Of a DNA stretch of 64,000 nucleotides, positions 33,644 to 53,640 are shown piece after piece. Source of the DNA: Xiphophorus maculatus. Its lineage: Eukaryota; Chordata; Actinopteri; Cyprinodontiformes; Poeciliidae. The first letter of the stretch is position 1. The number at the start of each line of letters is the position of its first letter. The position numbers were made by a program, and so were the translations under genes. The stretch covers positions 9,399,015-9,463,014 of the forward strand of contig NC_036461.1 of the NCBI RefSeq assembly GCF_002775205.1, read 5' to 3'. A model generated the notes under the pieces. It saw nothing but the letters and a program-made list of their open reading frames with translations. It did no database searches and had not been told where the DNA came from.

Positions 33644-33699
33644 GTTTTAAAATGAAAAGAGAATATCTTTTGATCTTTGTTTGTTTAACTAGAGCTTCG

Positions 33700-34250
33700 A
33701 AGTTTAATAAATGCAGGGTTTTCAGGATTTTAATTAGAGCAATAACAGCGTACATCAAAATGCAGGACCTGTCCTCAGTGAAGAGACCCAGATATTAGAG
33801 TTCTACCCGGCCCACAAGGCCTTGCTTTCTGTTTAATGAGCATTGGAAGCTGGGTCCTCTATACAAAACATTGCGTAAAAATAATATTACTCATTGTGGC
33901 AGTGGTTAATAAGAGGTGACATAATTACGAGGAACATTTCTTTTCTAATTAGCACACTTCAGCGTTGTCTGAGCCTGCGGCCGGGCAAAAAAAAGGAACC
34001 AGACAGGCATGGCGAATGGGAAACAAAAAGAAGTCCATCCGCTGTAATTAGGTGAGACAATGGCTCGGATTGTTCTCGGCTGGAGATGTCGCCGGGGCTC
34101 TGCCTGCTCACTCCCCAACAACTTACACTTCTCCCTGGGCCCCTAATAAGCCCCTAATCGTCCTTCCGATTCACACGGACAGAAGCTGCTCCGTCCTCTG
34201 CAGCTTCACCCCCTGCCTCTCACACGGACCCTAGCTCACCTCCCTGGAAA
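33700..34250. promoter_or_regulatory. Candidate regulatory block downstream of lin52
   Basis: Balanced-composition, repeat-free sequence with TAATTA-type motifs (tctaattagcacac, ctgtaattaggtgag). It lies between lin52 and vsx2, where vsx2 control elements would be expected. Confidence 0.35.
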
Positions 34251-34389
34251 AACAATCAATGCCTTTGAAAAGAAGCTTCATGGATATTTCACATTTTGTC
34301 ACGGACAAGCAAGAAATTCCAGTGCATTTATTTGGGATCTTTCTTTAATATAAGAAAGTAGTGAAAGTCATGAATATCCACCTAAATAA

Positions 34390-35150
34390 AGTGCCAGGAG
34401 AGACCACAGTGACTGCAGAGATCCACAGCTCAACAAGAGGGACAATCAATTAAGACAACTGGTAGTTGTGTATTCCACAATCTGAGGTTTTTCAACGCAT
34501 AGTATGATTGAAGCCATAGAAACCCCATATAAAGTTTTCTATCATGATCTAGGAGATGTAGCAAACATGGAAAGTGCCTAGTCAGACAAAACTAAAACTT
34601 TTTGGCCTACTTTTGGAGCCTGTGTGGAGGAAAAATAACACAAGAAGAACACAAAACGAAACTTTTTTTTATTATCACATGCTTGGAAAATATTAATACA
34701 TACAAGCCAGTGTGGAGGAAGACTAACCCATGCATGTCAGCTTGTATGCACTTTGGTATGTTCAACATGGTGGTGGTAGTAACATGCTGTGGGGAGCCTT
34801 CAGCTGGAACAAGGGAAACTTATAAGTGATGGAGGATGTTGTGGAAGAGGCTGGGAAAGACCTGATGGGTTGGGGGTTCACCTTCCAGAGCTGTAATGGA
34901 GCGCTTTAGGTAAATGTTAAATGGCCCAGTCAAAGTCTAGACCTAAATCCAACTGATAATTTGTGTTACGATTTGAAAACAAATGTTTCTAGAAGAAAGA
35001 ATAGACAATTTAATCATCTAGAAGCTATGTCTTAATATTTTAATGCACACCACATTTTTGTTTTTCTGCATAATCCACAAATATACCTCAAGTAAACTCT
35101 GTGGAAGACATTTGAATTTTCACAAAGGGCCTGTCAATTCAAATAAAACC
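34390..35150 (+). mobile_element. Degraded Tc1-like transposon
   Basis: Ordered decayed matches to a fish Tc1-like transposase gene: ccacagtgactgcagagatc, then tggtggtggtagtaacatgc with tgtgggg, then ggttcaccttccagagctg and gcccagtcaaagtctagacc. Frame is broken throughout. Confidence 0.75.
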
Positions 35151-35229
35151 CTTAGGCTAAGTCTGCTAATTGCAAGTAAATTATAAACACGTAGTGATTT
35201 ACGAATCGCGCAAAAATTGTCTTGCTGTC

Positions 35230-36620
35230 ACCGGAAACCGGTTGCATGTTGACACTTGTTGGCGCTGACTGAGGCGCATTGATCAGTCTGCTTTCTGACA
35301 TCCCAATACGACGCACGCACCGGTGGCTTGCCTGTCACCCGCAGCCAAGCGGCCCCCTTCAGGAAAACGGGTCAGCCCCCGCAGAGCTGGTCATCCATAC
35401 TGGAGAGAGAAGGAGGGGGGGATTAGTCCATCCATCCATATGCAGAGCGTCTGGCCTGACCTCACATGCCACTGTGCCCCGACAAACGTCAATCCGATGT
35501 GCCCCGGGCCCTTAAATTAGCTGTCAATTAGTGCAAATTAATCAACTCCTCGCCTAATTAAGCAATGCTAACGGGCAGCTACCAAACATGCCGTTATCGG
35601 GGGACCACGAGAAAGCTGCGGGGCTTGCAAACTGTCTGTAAGTTGTGGAGAGAGGAGAGCAGAGGGGAGGGGTCGCATCACATCACGCCCAGCTCATGCT
35701 TAGGTTTTTTTCCGCCTGACTCGGCACTACATGTTGGCTGTCATCGGGTTTCCTGGACACTGTCTCAACAGCAAGGGGTTTGACTCAGCATTCGCGTCTT
35801 AGCGAAGAGTTTTCTGTTGTTTTCTGAGGCAGAACAATAGTGTTGTGTTCTGCTTAAAATGTGCAGAACTGTGCAGCTTTAACGCATGGCCTTCCCTTGA
35901 TATATGACGTTTATTTTCAACGATTCATCAGGCGCTTTCGGCACAGTAAGATACTTGATATGCATTGAAGTGGGCGGCTTTACTCCATGTAGATGACACC
36001 TTTTTAAAAAATATGTTAAAGTTTTCAGGACTCTTTCCCTCTTAGTTTTCCATCATAACAGGACAGCAGGATGGAGCTGGGAGAAAAAAAATGCGAAGTT
36101 CAAAAGGGGAAGTGGCTTTGGTTCATGGGAGTTAAAAAAAAAAAAAAAAGAAATCAGCAGATGTTTGCTTTTTAATCTGCAGCCGTCCATCAGATCTTAC
36201 AGATCTTTGATGGGCAACCCAATCTACACGAATGACTGAACTAAATCTCCCCTTAATCTAGAGCCTTATTAGGAAGCCTCTTTTCTGCATGTAAATCAGG
36301 CTGCATCCATTTCACAGAGGACGGATTAATAGAGAAGAAAACGGAGGAGAAAGCGTTCCGCCATGCAAACAAAACAAACAAACAAATAAGCTGTATAGAT
36401 TGCAGGAAGAGTGATGATGGAGTGAGAGGCCTTCTATTGCACACCCTTCCGTGTTAATAAATGACTCCATCCCAACAGGCTGGTGTGTCATTAGCATATC
36501 CTAATAACATTGATTTCGTAATTAATAGAATTTCCACTAAATAGGCCCTAATTACTTTCAACTGGCCAAACACTAATTGCAGCAGCAATATTTTTTCTTC
36601 TTGTTAATCAGTTGCTTCTC
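35230..36620. promoter_or_regulatory. Candidate enhancer block upstream of vsx2
   Basis: Contains two dense homeodomain-core clusters: 35510-35575 (taaattagct, tcaattagtg, aaattaatca, ctaattaagc) and 36485-36580 (cattagcata, gtaattaataga, ctaattactt, ctaattgcag). It lies 1.7-3 kb upstream of the vsx2 start and has no transposon sequence. Autoregulation or regulation by retinal homeodomain factors is plausible but inferred. Confidence 0.45.
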
Positions 36621-37122
36621 TCGCACTGAAAATATGACTTTGCCAGGCGAATCGGTTCAGTTCAGGTCTGCGCTTGGGCAAAAACACTTTTACAGGCCAT
36701 TTTAGTGGATTAACTGAACTCAAACTGTGTGGCGGGGTGAAGACTTACGCTAGAAATTGTATGATGCGCATGCGTTTGTTTATCTTTTTGCCTTGAGGTA
36801 TTATTCAACAGCAACACTGTTGTGAGACCTATAAATTGTGTGCAGTAGCCTGAATTAGAGTGAGAATAAAAATACAGAATGTATGCTGTACATTTTTGTT
36901 TATTAAAAAAATAGAGACGTTTATGTTTTTTGGTTATTCCATTTTTTAAAAAATCAATAAAAAATACTAACTGTACACAGTAAGCCGATTATATTGCCCT
37001 GACAATGACGATAATTATTAGCTTATTATTTTCAGTAGACAATGAATGTTTTGGTTTTTATGTTTTTTTGTTGGTTTAGATTTTATTTTCGATTTATTTA
37101 CTATTGTTGTTGAGTTGTTTCC

Positions 37123-37208
<86 letters not shown>
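37123..37208. repeat. (ATT)n microsatellite upstream of vsx2
   Basis: About 25 ATT units in a row, followed by short degenerate AT-rich repeats. It lies roughly 1 kb upstream of the vsx2 promoter. Confidence 0.95.
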
Positions 37209-37397
37209 GTAATAAAAATAATAGTACTAGTAGTACTAGTAGTCATTTTAATTTATATTATTTAATATTTTATTGATATATATATTACTGTTTTTTCATA
37301 TTACTACTATTATGGCGGTGGTGGTAGAAGTTATGGGCTAACAAATATTATTTTGGCTTTAAAATTTTGTTTCATATTGTATATTTAATATATGTTT

Positions 37398-37530
37398 ATA
37401 ATAATAATAATAATTGTTATTATTATAACAATTATAATAATAATGTTATAATTATTATTATTAATTGTAATAATAATAACAATTAATAATAATTGTTATT
37501 ATTATTATTATTATTTATTTATTTATTTTA
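37398..37530. repeat. AAT/ATT mixed repeat with internal palindromes
   Basis: Alternating blocks of AAT and ATT units, such as ataataataattgttatta, are self-complementary and could fold into hairpins. The tract ends in a tttatttattta run. Confidence 0.85.
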
Positions 37531-38114
37531 TTTCCTGCAGCTGTTGCTGTGGGATTAGCACCCTGCAGGACTGCGTCCATCTCCACACCAGCTGTCGGTT
37601 TTTTTCTTTCTTTCTTTTTTTTCCCCCTTTTTTTGGGGTGGGCCTTTGATTCGCGTGTGATGAGTTTCCCGGAGCATCTGGAGATCAATTATCCATCCGT
37701 GTGAGCCGGTGGTTGGGCACATAGATCATAGTAGGCTCTGTCTGTGTGTTTACATGTGTGCGTAATGCATTCCGCGAAAGGCAGATTTAGAGATTGAGGT
37801 AATTTTCTATAAACCTGCACCATTTCAAAGACACTGTATCGGGAGGAGAGGGGAAATAGATTTAATTTGCTCTCATTCACTCACGAGCTTTCAAAGAGAG
37901 GGTCCAATCTATTTAATCTGATGCTGTTTTTCTGTTTTTTTTTTGACGTTGTAAGGGTTACTTCAATTTACTTTGCGTTTATATTTATTAAACCTTGTTT
38001 TAGTTTATCTATATTTTAACTGAAGCTGCTCCACACAGTCCTCAGAAAAAGGCAGCGATGTGTTGGAGAGGGCGTAATACATCCATGATCCACTGGAATC
38101 CTGAATCCTGGCAG

Positions 38115-38190
38115 CTGATTGGCTGCAGGGTGTAGCCTCCTGTTGGGATGGACCTGTTGGATAAAAGGACCATTTTCTAAACGACGGTGT
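38115..38190 (+). promoter_or_regulatory. vsx2 core promoter
   Basis: An inverted CCAAT box (attgg at 38118-38122) lies about 40 bp upstream of a TATA-like gataaaagg (38160-38168). Initiation near 38190 would give a 5' leader of about 85 nt before the ATG at 38276. Confidence 0.5.
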
Positions 38191-38275
38191 GGGACGCAGA
38201 GGATCATCTACGAGGAACCCTCCTGTGAGACGACATAATAAAGAAATATATTTTTCAAGGGCCATCCAAAGCACC

Positions 38276-45846
<7,571 letters not shown>

Positions 45847-46418
45847 AACCGATCCAGAACCTGGAGACTGTTGTGGTCAAAAGTGACTGCAGTGGATTAG
45901 CTGCGTTTAGTTTAAATCTGGATTAACTGACTTGGATTTCCGTCCTTCACTGACTTCTCCAAACTGACTCTCATCTGGACTTGAGAAATGAACTTGTTGG
46001 TTGCTACCAAGAAGATTCAAATGCACTTTTTTAAAATGTATTTTCAAACTTACTCCTGTTTCTTCAAATATTAGAGCATTTGACAGAATAGCAGCAATAG
46101 ACAATAATGTAAATAGACCTCAAATTTAGAAACAGCCAGATGAGCAAAGGCTTCTCAACTACATTAATTGCAACCAGTGGCCTATAATTTATTTCCTGTC
46201 TTTTATTCTGTCTGTGCTTATACAATTATTAAATTGAAGCATTTTAGAGGAGCCGTCCCATCGGCAGTAAGAGAAAGTTGTTGTCCTTTATCATGATGTA
46301 TATAACTGATATATAAATCTTTAAAATATTGTTCATGTAGTCTTTAAATGTCAGTGTTTTTCATTTCATTATGTATAAGTCAAAATTGAAAACATAAAAT
46401 AGAAATTGCTTTATTAAA
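45847..46418 (+). promoter_or_regulatory. vsx2 3' UTR with ATTAAA signals
   Basis: No canonical AATAAA is seen near the stop. ATTAAA variants lie at 46228-46233 and 46413-46418; the latter is followed by tgtttctgatgtctgtttta, a T/G-rich downstream element. Confidence 0.5.
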
Positions 46419-46479
46419 TCTGTTTCTGATGTCTGTTTTATTTCCCTTTTGAAAAATTTTATTTTTCAGTAAAAAAACA

Positions 46480-47000
46480 TATTTGTGTCTCTCTTCGCTG
46501 ACATGAAGTTATCGGAAGTGTGGAGTAGCTATTTGTTGCGTGATGCTCTGCTTGCTGTAGTCATTAGGAGACGGTCCACGGCTGCATGCTTGGGTTAGCC
46601 CTCTATAATCTGTCGCAGTTGAAAGCCCTCGATTTCAGATTAAATGAGGGGAGCAGCGGTTTTGGGAGATGGGAAAGAGAATAAACGCCTCAAAGCAGGG
46701 TCAACATCTGCTTAAATTCAAATGACTTTCTGAGATGCTGAAGCACAAGCTGTTCATCCTCTTATCATAATACTTAACCGAAACAGCTTTATTTGTTGGC
46801 AATCTTTACTGTCTTCTGGGTGTTGATAACATGTTGAAGAGGGACTTCTAGGACATGTTTAATTCATAATTGTAGCTAATAGGGCTTCTTAATAGCTCAA
46901 AACTGATTTTATTTTCAATTAAGCAATTGGAAAGGGCAAGGGAGAGATGTTATTAGAGTGTTCCTTCATGTCTGAGGAATTAATTGTGCTTAAAAAAGAA
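46480..47000. promoter_or_regulatory. Candidate regulatory block just downstream of vsx2
   Basis: Unique, repeat-free sequence with AT-core motifs (ttcttaatagct, tcaattaagcaattgg, gaattaattgtgc) immediately after the vsx2 poly(A) region. Enhancer function is inferred. Confidence 0.4.
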
Positions 47001-47089
47001 ACATGAAGTTGACAAATAAGTAACATTTTGGTTTATAATAAATGTTATGAGGGTGCATGGTGCCTATTTACTCCTGGACAGATTATCTT

Positions 47090-47960
47090 ATAGATCTTAT
47101 AAAATCTCAGTCAGTCTTAACTCTCCTCCTCTATCAGCTCATATAATCTCTTACCAGTTATTCTCATCTGATTAAATGTAATCTCACCTCATTTTATCAT
47201 GTCATCTCATTTATTATTGTCTCATCTCACCTTACTTCAACTCATCTAGACTTATCTCGATCTTAATCCACTCAGCTCCACTCTTCATTACATCTAGTCT
47301 CCACTCATTTTATTGCACCTCATCTCAATGCATCTAATATAATATAATTTTACTTCAGCTCACCTCAAGTTGTTAAATTGTATCTCATTTCATTAAATCT
47401 CTTCTCATCTCTCAGTTCAAGTCATCTTAAGTCTCATCTCATTTCATCTCACCAAATTGCATCTCAGGTAATTTAATTTCACTCCAGCTCACCTTAAGTT
47501 GTTAAATTGCATTTCATTTCATTCACTCAACTCATTACAGCTAGTCTCAGCTAGCTTTGTCTAGTTCTATCTCCCCATTGCATTTAATATGATCTAATTT
47601 CACCTTTTCTTACTTTAAGTTCTTAAATTTGATCTCATTTAATCTTATGTCAATTCAGAATACTTGAGTTTTACTATGTTATGTAATTTATTCTCGTCTC
47701 ATCTTGTTGCCTCTGTTCAGTTCTCAATCAAGCCTCATTTTTTCTCACCACACCTATTCTTCGCTGATCTCACCTCCTTACATCCAGTTTCATTTTACTC
47801 ACATCAAGTACAAGGTATCATATTTCATTTAATCTCATCTCATCTAGTCTCACTTTAATCCTTTCTCATGATCTCATCTCATTACATCTAATTTTATTTT
47901 GTCGTATCTCGTCTCCTCTGATCTCTCTGCACCCCATCTCATCTTGTCTCATTGTTTGTA
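47090..47960. repeat. Degenerate TCTCATC-like low-complexity tract
   Basis: About 850 bp built from many imperfect copies of tctcatctcat, catctcatttca and similar phrases with varied interruptions such as ttaaattgcat. Strong C+T bias on the plus strand. It is not a regular tandem array: the period varies and no fixed spacer exists. Confidence 0.85.
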
Positions 47961-48124
47961 TATTATAAGCATGATCGTTGTCAGCAGAGCTCTGGTTGTA
48001 GATGATGGTAGGTCAGTGTGGTTGAATGTATGTGTACCAGAGAAATGCACTTCTCTGGAAGTGCATGGGAAAAAGACATGACACACATAGAGCCAAGACG
48101 ATTGACTCTGTAAGAAAAACTAAT

Positions 48125-48620
48125 GCATCTTTTCAGAAAAAGGATATTGTGTGATGGTCTAGGGGAGCTTTGTTGCTAGGGAACCTGGATGAATTGCCTT
48201 AATTGATGGAATTGGGAGTTTTGTTCTGAACCAGAAAATTCTAAACTTGAATGTTTATCTGTTCATGACCTCTAGAGCAAACCCATTTGGGTTGTGCAAT
48301 GGGACGACGATCAAAAGCAGAATCTCAAAAAAACACAAGGTTTTGAAATATTCTAGTCAGAGGCTGGACTTGCTAAAATCCAGTTGAGTTTCCATGGTTT
48401 GACCTTAAACAGGACTTCCATGCTTAAAAATCCATCAGTGTGACTGACTTAAACAATTTTGAAAAGAAAATCGCATATTTATTTTTTCACTGTGATGTTT
48501 GGAAAGAATTTCAAATTCCAATTGGTAGAAGTCATCGCCTCCAAGGGTGGCACAACTAGTTACAAGGGCTAATTAAGGAGCAATTATTTTTAACCAAGGG
48601 GATTGTTAAAATAATTAATA
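48125..48620 (+). mobile_element. Degraded Tc1-like transposon
   Basis: gtgtgatggtctaggggagc, then attctagtcagaggctggac, then catcgcctccaagggtggca with caactagttac keep the order of a known fish Tc1-like element's 3' half. Many indels; non-coding. Confidence 0.75.
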
Positions 48621-48639
48621 ATTGCAGTGGTTATTTAAA

Positions 48640-48728
48640 ATCCACTGCAACTAGTTGTCTCATGGTTAGCAATAGAGTGCATCTTTCAGAGAAAGATTTG
48701 TTTGAGAACATTATCATGAGCTCAATGA
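48640..48728. repeat. Local repeat, copy 1
   Basis: Shares tggttagcaatagagtgcat and gatttgtttgagaacattat with a second copy at 50318-50402 in the same orientation. Family unknown. Confidence 0.65.
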
Positions 48729-48729
48729 C

Positions 48730-50317
48730 TTTGTTCTGATTCTGTCTTCTGTCCTCCCTTAAGAAATTAAATTCTCATTTAAACTTAAGTTTACGTTGAT
48801 ATCAATATTTATTTGATGGTTCTGAACATGCAAGTACGATGAAAAACTATAAAACGCTTTACTGAAGCACTCTAGGTATTTAAGCTTTAGCTTTCACAAG
48901 AATTACAAGGAAATAATCTGAAGGTGGAAACAGACAGCACACAGAGGGGAGAAATCAAGTATACCCTCACTGGGACCAAGACATATGCAGAGCAAGGATT
49001 AAACTCCTAAAAGTGCAAAAGAGCTATTTAATCCTTTGAAAGTGGAATTGAATGCTATGATAGATCAGATTTGCAGAAGATCAAGCTGTTTATACTGTAT
49101 ATGATGAGGAGGTAATTCACAATATCCCTCCTGATCGGCAGTCTGCAGCTTCAAGACCACCCTAAGATTATCTCAATCTGTGCAAAGTGACTGATGAGCT
49201 TTAGGGAAAGATTTCGTCTAATGCATTATTAATATTTTGTTTATTTTGAGAAATATGGGTGCATTGACAGCCATATTCAGATAATAATTGGAAGTCTTTT
49301 TTTAGCTCCACATTTGAAATCAGCTAGAAGCCCCTGATGTGGAAATATGGTTTTGTTCTGCCCCCTGCTGCACAAATTTATTACTACAACTAAATAAATT
49401 TTTCTGCACCTATTTCCACTGATAACCCCATTAATTTAAGACAAAGACTTTGAGAAAAACAAAATTAGGAGCCATCTGGATTTCAGATAATTTGATTACT
49501 TGTGAGTAATTTGTAATTTGTACTTTCAATGGACTTTGTGTATTGTTTTTATACCTTTTAAATATGATGTGTGTTTTGCAGACACAAAATACATGATCTG
49601 TGGATAGACTAAAACATATTTCCCTTTTAAATTGCATAGAGGTTTAGAGAAAGTCTTTAAATGACTTTACGTGATCCTGGTAATATCTACAGTATCTGGC
49701 CACGTACAAGTGATCATCTTCTAAAACTGAACATTTCTCAAAACAGATTTTGAAGATAAACATATATTCTTCCCCATCAAGGTTTGCATATATAGATGAA
49801 GTCTTTTTCCCCCTAAAAGAACATAGAAACACTAGAGGATCTGCAAAAGCGCCTAAACACTTTTGGAACAATTCCAGTTGCAGTTTATTCCAGAATTTGA
49901 TGAAGAATCTGAGGAACAGAACAATTGGAAGGATATTTTTCAACCTTAAATGTCTGAAATTTGAAGAAGGCAAGACAGAGACAGGGTGTGGTGATACCCC
50001 TGTGTGGTGTCTCTGGAAGTAAAACATTTTATGAAACTTCAAGAGAAAAATTGCAAGCTATTAAAAGCACACATTTTAACTCTATTACAATACCTGGTAG
50101 ATGAAGTGTGTGTGTGCAGCTGTTTTATTATCTGCTGTGTTTGCTTTTTTATTGTGCTTCAGTCACTGCTAGTGTTTCATGACAGCTAATATCTTTGCAT
50201 AATCAGGTTTTATGCATATTTATTGTATGGATTTGCTTTCCTTTTCTATCTTTCCAAAGTTGAATTAATTTATTACATTTTTATTAGTCCGACTTTACAC
50301 CAATACTCCTAAATAAA
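48730..50317. other. Intergenic, no gene recognised
   Basis: AT-rich sequence between the two copies of a local repeat. The 132-codon minus-strand open frame at 49644-50042 and the overlapping plus frame have no recognisable family features. Confidence 0.45.
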
Positions 50318-50402
50318 ATTACCTGCATCAAGTTATCTCGTGGTTAGTAATAGAGTCCATCGTTCAGAGATTTGTTTGAGAACATTATCTGTGTTCTGCA
50401 TT
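50318..50402. repeat. Local repeat, copy 2
   Basis: tggttagtaatagagtccat and gatttgtttgagaacattat match copy 1 at 48640-48728 with a few substitutions and a short deletion. Confidence 0.65.
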
Positions 50403-50989
50403 TCTGTCTGTTTAGTTTCTGTTATTTATTTTGATCTCCAGCTGTTCTCTCTCTGTTGATTAGTCTCCCACCTGTATCTGGTTCCACTAATTAGCTCTGT
50501 AATGGCTCCCCTCTGGTTCAGGCTGTCTTCACCGGTTCCCATTTGTTTTCACCTATCTGTCTCTGAACTCAGTTTTCTCAGGTTTGTTTCACATTTTTTA
50601 AATTGGACTACAGAGATTTCTTTTTTACTTTCATTATTTTTTACTCAACCTGTCTTTTGCCTGCATTTGGCTCCTCAAACAAAAACAGCAGCACAGTCTG
50701 CCATCCTTGAAGATGCAGCATCATGGAAACCAAGGATCACACCAGACCGGTCACATTTAAAGAGGTGGAGAGGTTTAAAGCTGAATTAGGTAAGAAATCT
50801 ATTCGCTCAGTGACTGAACTACTTTAGGCTTTGTCTTTTTAGTTGTGTTATATTCATGGATTCAATGTGTATGACACAACTGTAAACCTAACAAGACATT
50901 AGGTATCTACCAAAACTAACATGCAGAGAAAAGAGAAGAATGTGGCAGAAAACGCTTTGGTCAGATAAAATGTTTGTCTTGCATATGAA

Positions 50990-51370
50990 ACTCTGCTGTA
51001 GCAAAAGGTAACTCATCACATCACCCTGACTACAGCCTCTTCACGAGCAGCTTGCTGTGGAGATGCTTTTGTTGACCTGATGAGGAGGTGGATGGAGCTC
51101 AATACAGGCAGGTTCTGGAAGGAAGTTGTAAAAGACCTATAAGTGGGTTGGTTCACTTTCCAGCAAGTTTTAACATGCAGTTGGAACAGTAAGAGGACAG
51201 TTTACATGAAAGGATTTCATGTGATGGAGTGGCCTAGTCAGAGTTCAGACTTAAACGCATTGCGTGATTTGTGGCAAGACTTACAAAGGTATGTTCAGAA
51301 GTGATATTTCTTCATTCTGATTGAACTTGAACTAATTTAGATCAAGAAAGCTTTAACAGATATTCTCCAC
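50990..51370 (+). mobile_element. Degraded Tc1-like fragment
   Basis: gttgacctgatgaggaggtg, ggttcactttccagcaagtt and gagtggcctagtcagagttc match ordered segments of a Tc1-like transposase gene, heavily mutated. Confidence 0.65.
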
Positions 51371-52725
51371 AAACTACAGGTTACTTTAAGTCCCCTTTTT
51401 TGTATCAAGCGAAACGTTTTCTCTCGTTTGCATTCATCAGTTTTGAATTCTGCCTAAATTTAGCCAGAGAACAGCATACTGATGATCCCATTACTATCAG
51501 AATAACATCATGTTGTTTTATTAATTATCGTAGCTGCCAGGTTTATATGTACAATATAAATACATCACTTATTAACAATTTGAGGATTATTTTCTAGTTC
51601 AAGTTTAGTGTATCACTTTCTTATTGTGCTGGGGCATACAGTAAGGATTTTTACATGAAACCATCAAAACATCAACAATTAGATCACGTTTGTTTACATT
51701 ATGTGCAGATTACTGTCTACACACACTAATAAGTGCATATACACATGGATCAAATCTGATTCACCATAGCCATTTGTCTCTGAAATAGAATGTCAATTAC
51801 ACTTGAGCTTTTATCTGTCAATTAAAATTCATTTTTATTTGCATAATGCCAAACTACATTAATTTGAAAGGAAGTTAAATAATACTTAATTTTAAAATTA
51901 TTCTTTTTATGGAGAGAAAGCTTTATTTCATCAATTTGTTAGTTTAATGGGTTTATCAATATATTCTGCTACAACTGAATATTTGAGGACATTCATGATC
52001 TTAATGTGGCCTAAAATGCAAATTAATTTGACACCTCTGATGTATCATTATGCATAAAAGGGATGGCAGCTTTGTTATTAACTGTTATTGATGAAATATT
52101 GATGAATATTTTCCTCACATTTCTAAATGTGAAACAGAGACTGGCTTTGCTTCCTACTATCAACCGACACTTCACGATTGCAGCCACATGGTGGCAGTGT
52201 TGTTGTTGTTTTTTTGTTTGTAAGCCTCTGAAAACAAAAGCCTTGTGAATGTTGGTTAGATGTGAAATGAAAACTGTTCCTCAATTCCACATGTGGCATA
52301 AATCAGGTAAACTATGATGATAAAAAAAAATGCAACTGGAACGAGATTTTGCAGCGGGACACTGATCACATCAAGTTTGAAAATTTGGCTGTTTCCCAAG
52401 TTGTAGAGCAGACATGATCTGCTGATCGATACTCTATAATCTTTTCTTACTCAACTACTGCTCTTGATGAGAATACTGTTTAACCAGGTTGCATGTAGAC
52501 CTGAATGATCAGACTTTAACTCTACATCACTCTTTTTCCAAAATCCAAAAATGTGAACAAATTTCTTAAAATCTATAATTCTGGACTTTTTTTGCTCACC
52601 TGCTGACCTGTTGGCATTTGCAAAGTTTTTTAGTTGATCAGTCCTAATATTAAATATCTGAAAATGTTATTCGTTTATTTAAAACCTGCAACTACTGAGA
52701 ATATCTTTGTGCTTTTCATACACAG
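51370..52725. other. Intergenic, AT-rich, nothing recognised
   Basis: About 1.4 kb with no gene, RNA or recognisable repeat. The short open frames (for example 52063-52248) are isolated and featureless. Confidence 0.5.
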
Positions 52726-52726
52726 A

Positions 52727-53640
52727 GCTGTGTGAAAGTATCTGCCTCTTCACAGGTTTCTTCTGTATTTTTGTCCCACACTGTGAAAATGAGTTGTGAG
52801 GATTTCTTATTTTTAAAGAAAAAGAATATTCAAAGCAGCCTGGTCCTTTGTAGAAGGAAATCCTTGTAGAATTTCTTCAATCATAAAATGGTGTCAATTA
52901 ACCACATTTTTTTATTTTACCTGGTTACTCAGGTCTGATTAATGCCTGACCTGTAAAATAATGAGAAACATGTCTGGCAATATCAATTAGGGTAAAATAT
53001 TTCAGTAAAGCAACACATCATGTCCTGATCTAAAGGAATTCAAGGACAGATAAGAGGCAAAGTCACTTGCATCTATCAGTCTGGAAATAGTAAAAAAAAA
53101 ACCCATTTGTACAGCTTTAGGACTCACTGTGAGAGCCATTATCCCCAAATGGAGAAAACATGGAACAGTAGTGAACCTCCCCAGGAGTGGCCAGCCGACC
53201 AAATTACTCCAAGAACTCATCAGTGACTCATTTCAGAGGTCACAGAAGAGCCAGGAGCTACAGCTACAGCACTTCAGGTCTCACTCACTTCAGTTAAATT
53301 TCATGATCCAACAATAGCAAAGAGACTGAGCAAAGTGCCATCACTGAGAAAGTTGGAAAGTGAAAACCTCTTTTAACCAAAAAGAAGACATGGGCTTGTC
53401 TCACATTTACCAAAAACAACAAAACAGTTTTACAAGCAAGACAAAGATGACACAGTTGGATTTGGTATAAAATTTTATTCATCAGTTTATCAACAGTAAC
53501 CATAGCAACAATTTGCATCAGGACCTGAATGACTTGCTGTAATTGACGGATTGTTTGTTGATTTTCATTGAAGTTCTGAAGAAAACAATCCTGAAGGAAA
53601 ATGTCTTGAGACAAAAGATATGTGTTGATCTACTTGGGGA
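52727..53640 (+). mobile_element. Degraded Tc1-like transposon, nearly full order
   Basis: Starts cagagctgtgtgaaagtatc, a terminus of the 'aaagtatttgcc' type. It continues with gagagccattatccccaaat, gtagtgaacctccccaggag, agaggtcacagaagagccag and, near the end, aacaatcctgaaggaaaatg. This is the 5'-to-3' order of a Tc1-like transposase gene with many indels and stops; inactive. Confidence 0.8.

Noticed and set aside
38189-38275. Upstream in-frame ATG of vsx2 (adds 29 residues)
   Set aside because: It lies at the predicted transcription start, about 20 bp after the TATA-like box, and the family start MTGKEGA is at 38276.
47090-47960. CRISPR-like or regular tandem array
   Set aside because: Repeats are imperfect, of variable length and without spacers; the genome is vertebrate.
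49644-50042. 132-codon minus-strand open frame
   Set aside because: AT-rich, no recognisable domain, overlapped by an opposite-strand frame; treated as chance.
52727-53640. Active Tc1-like transposase gene
   Set aside because: The order of transposase phrases is kept but indels and stops occur throughout; no functional frame.
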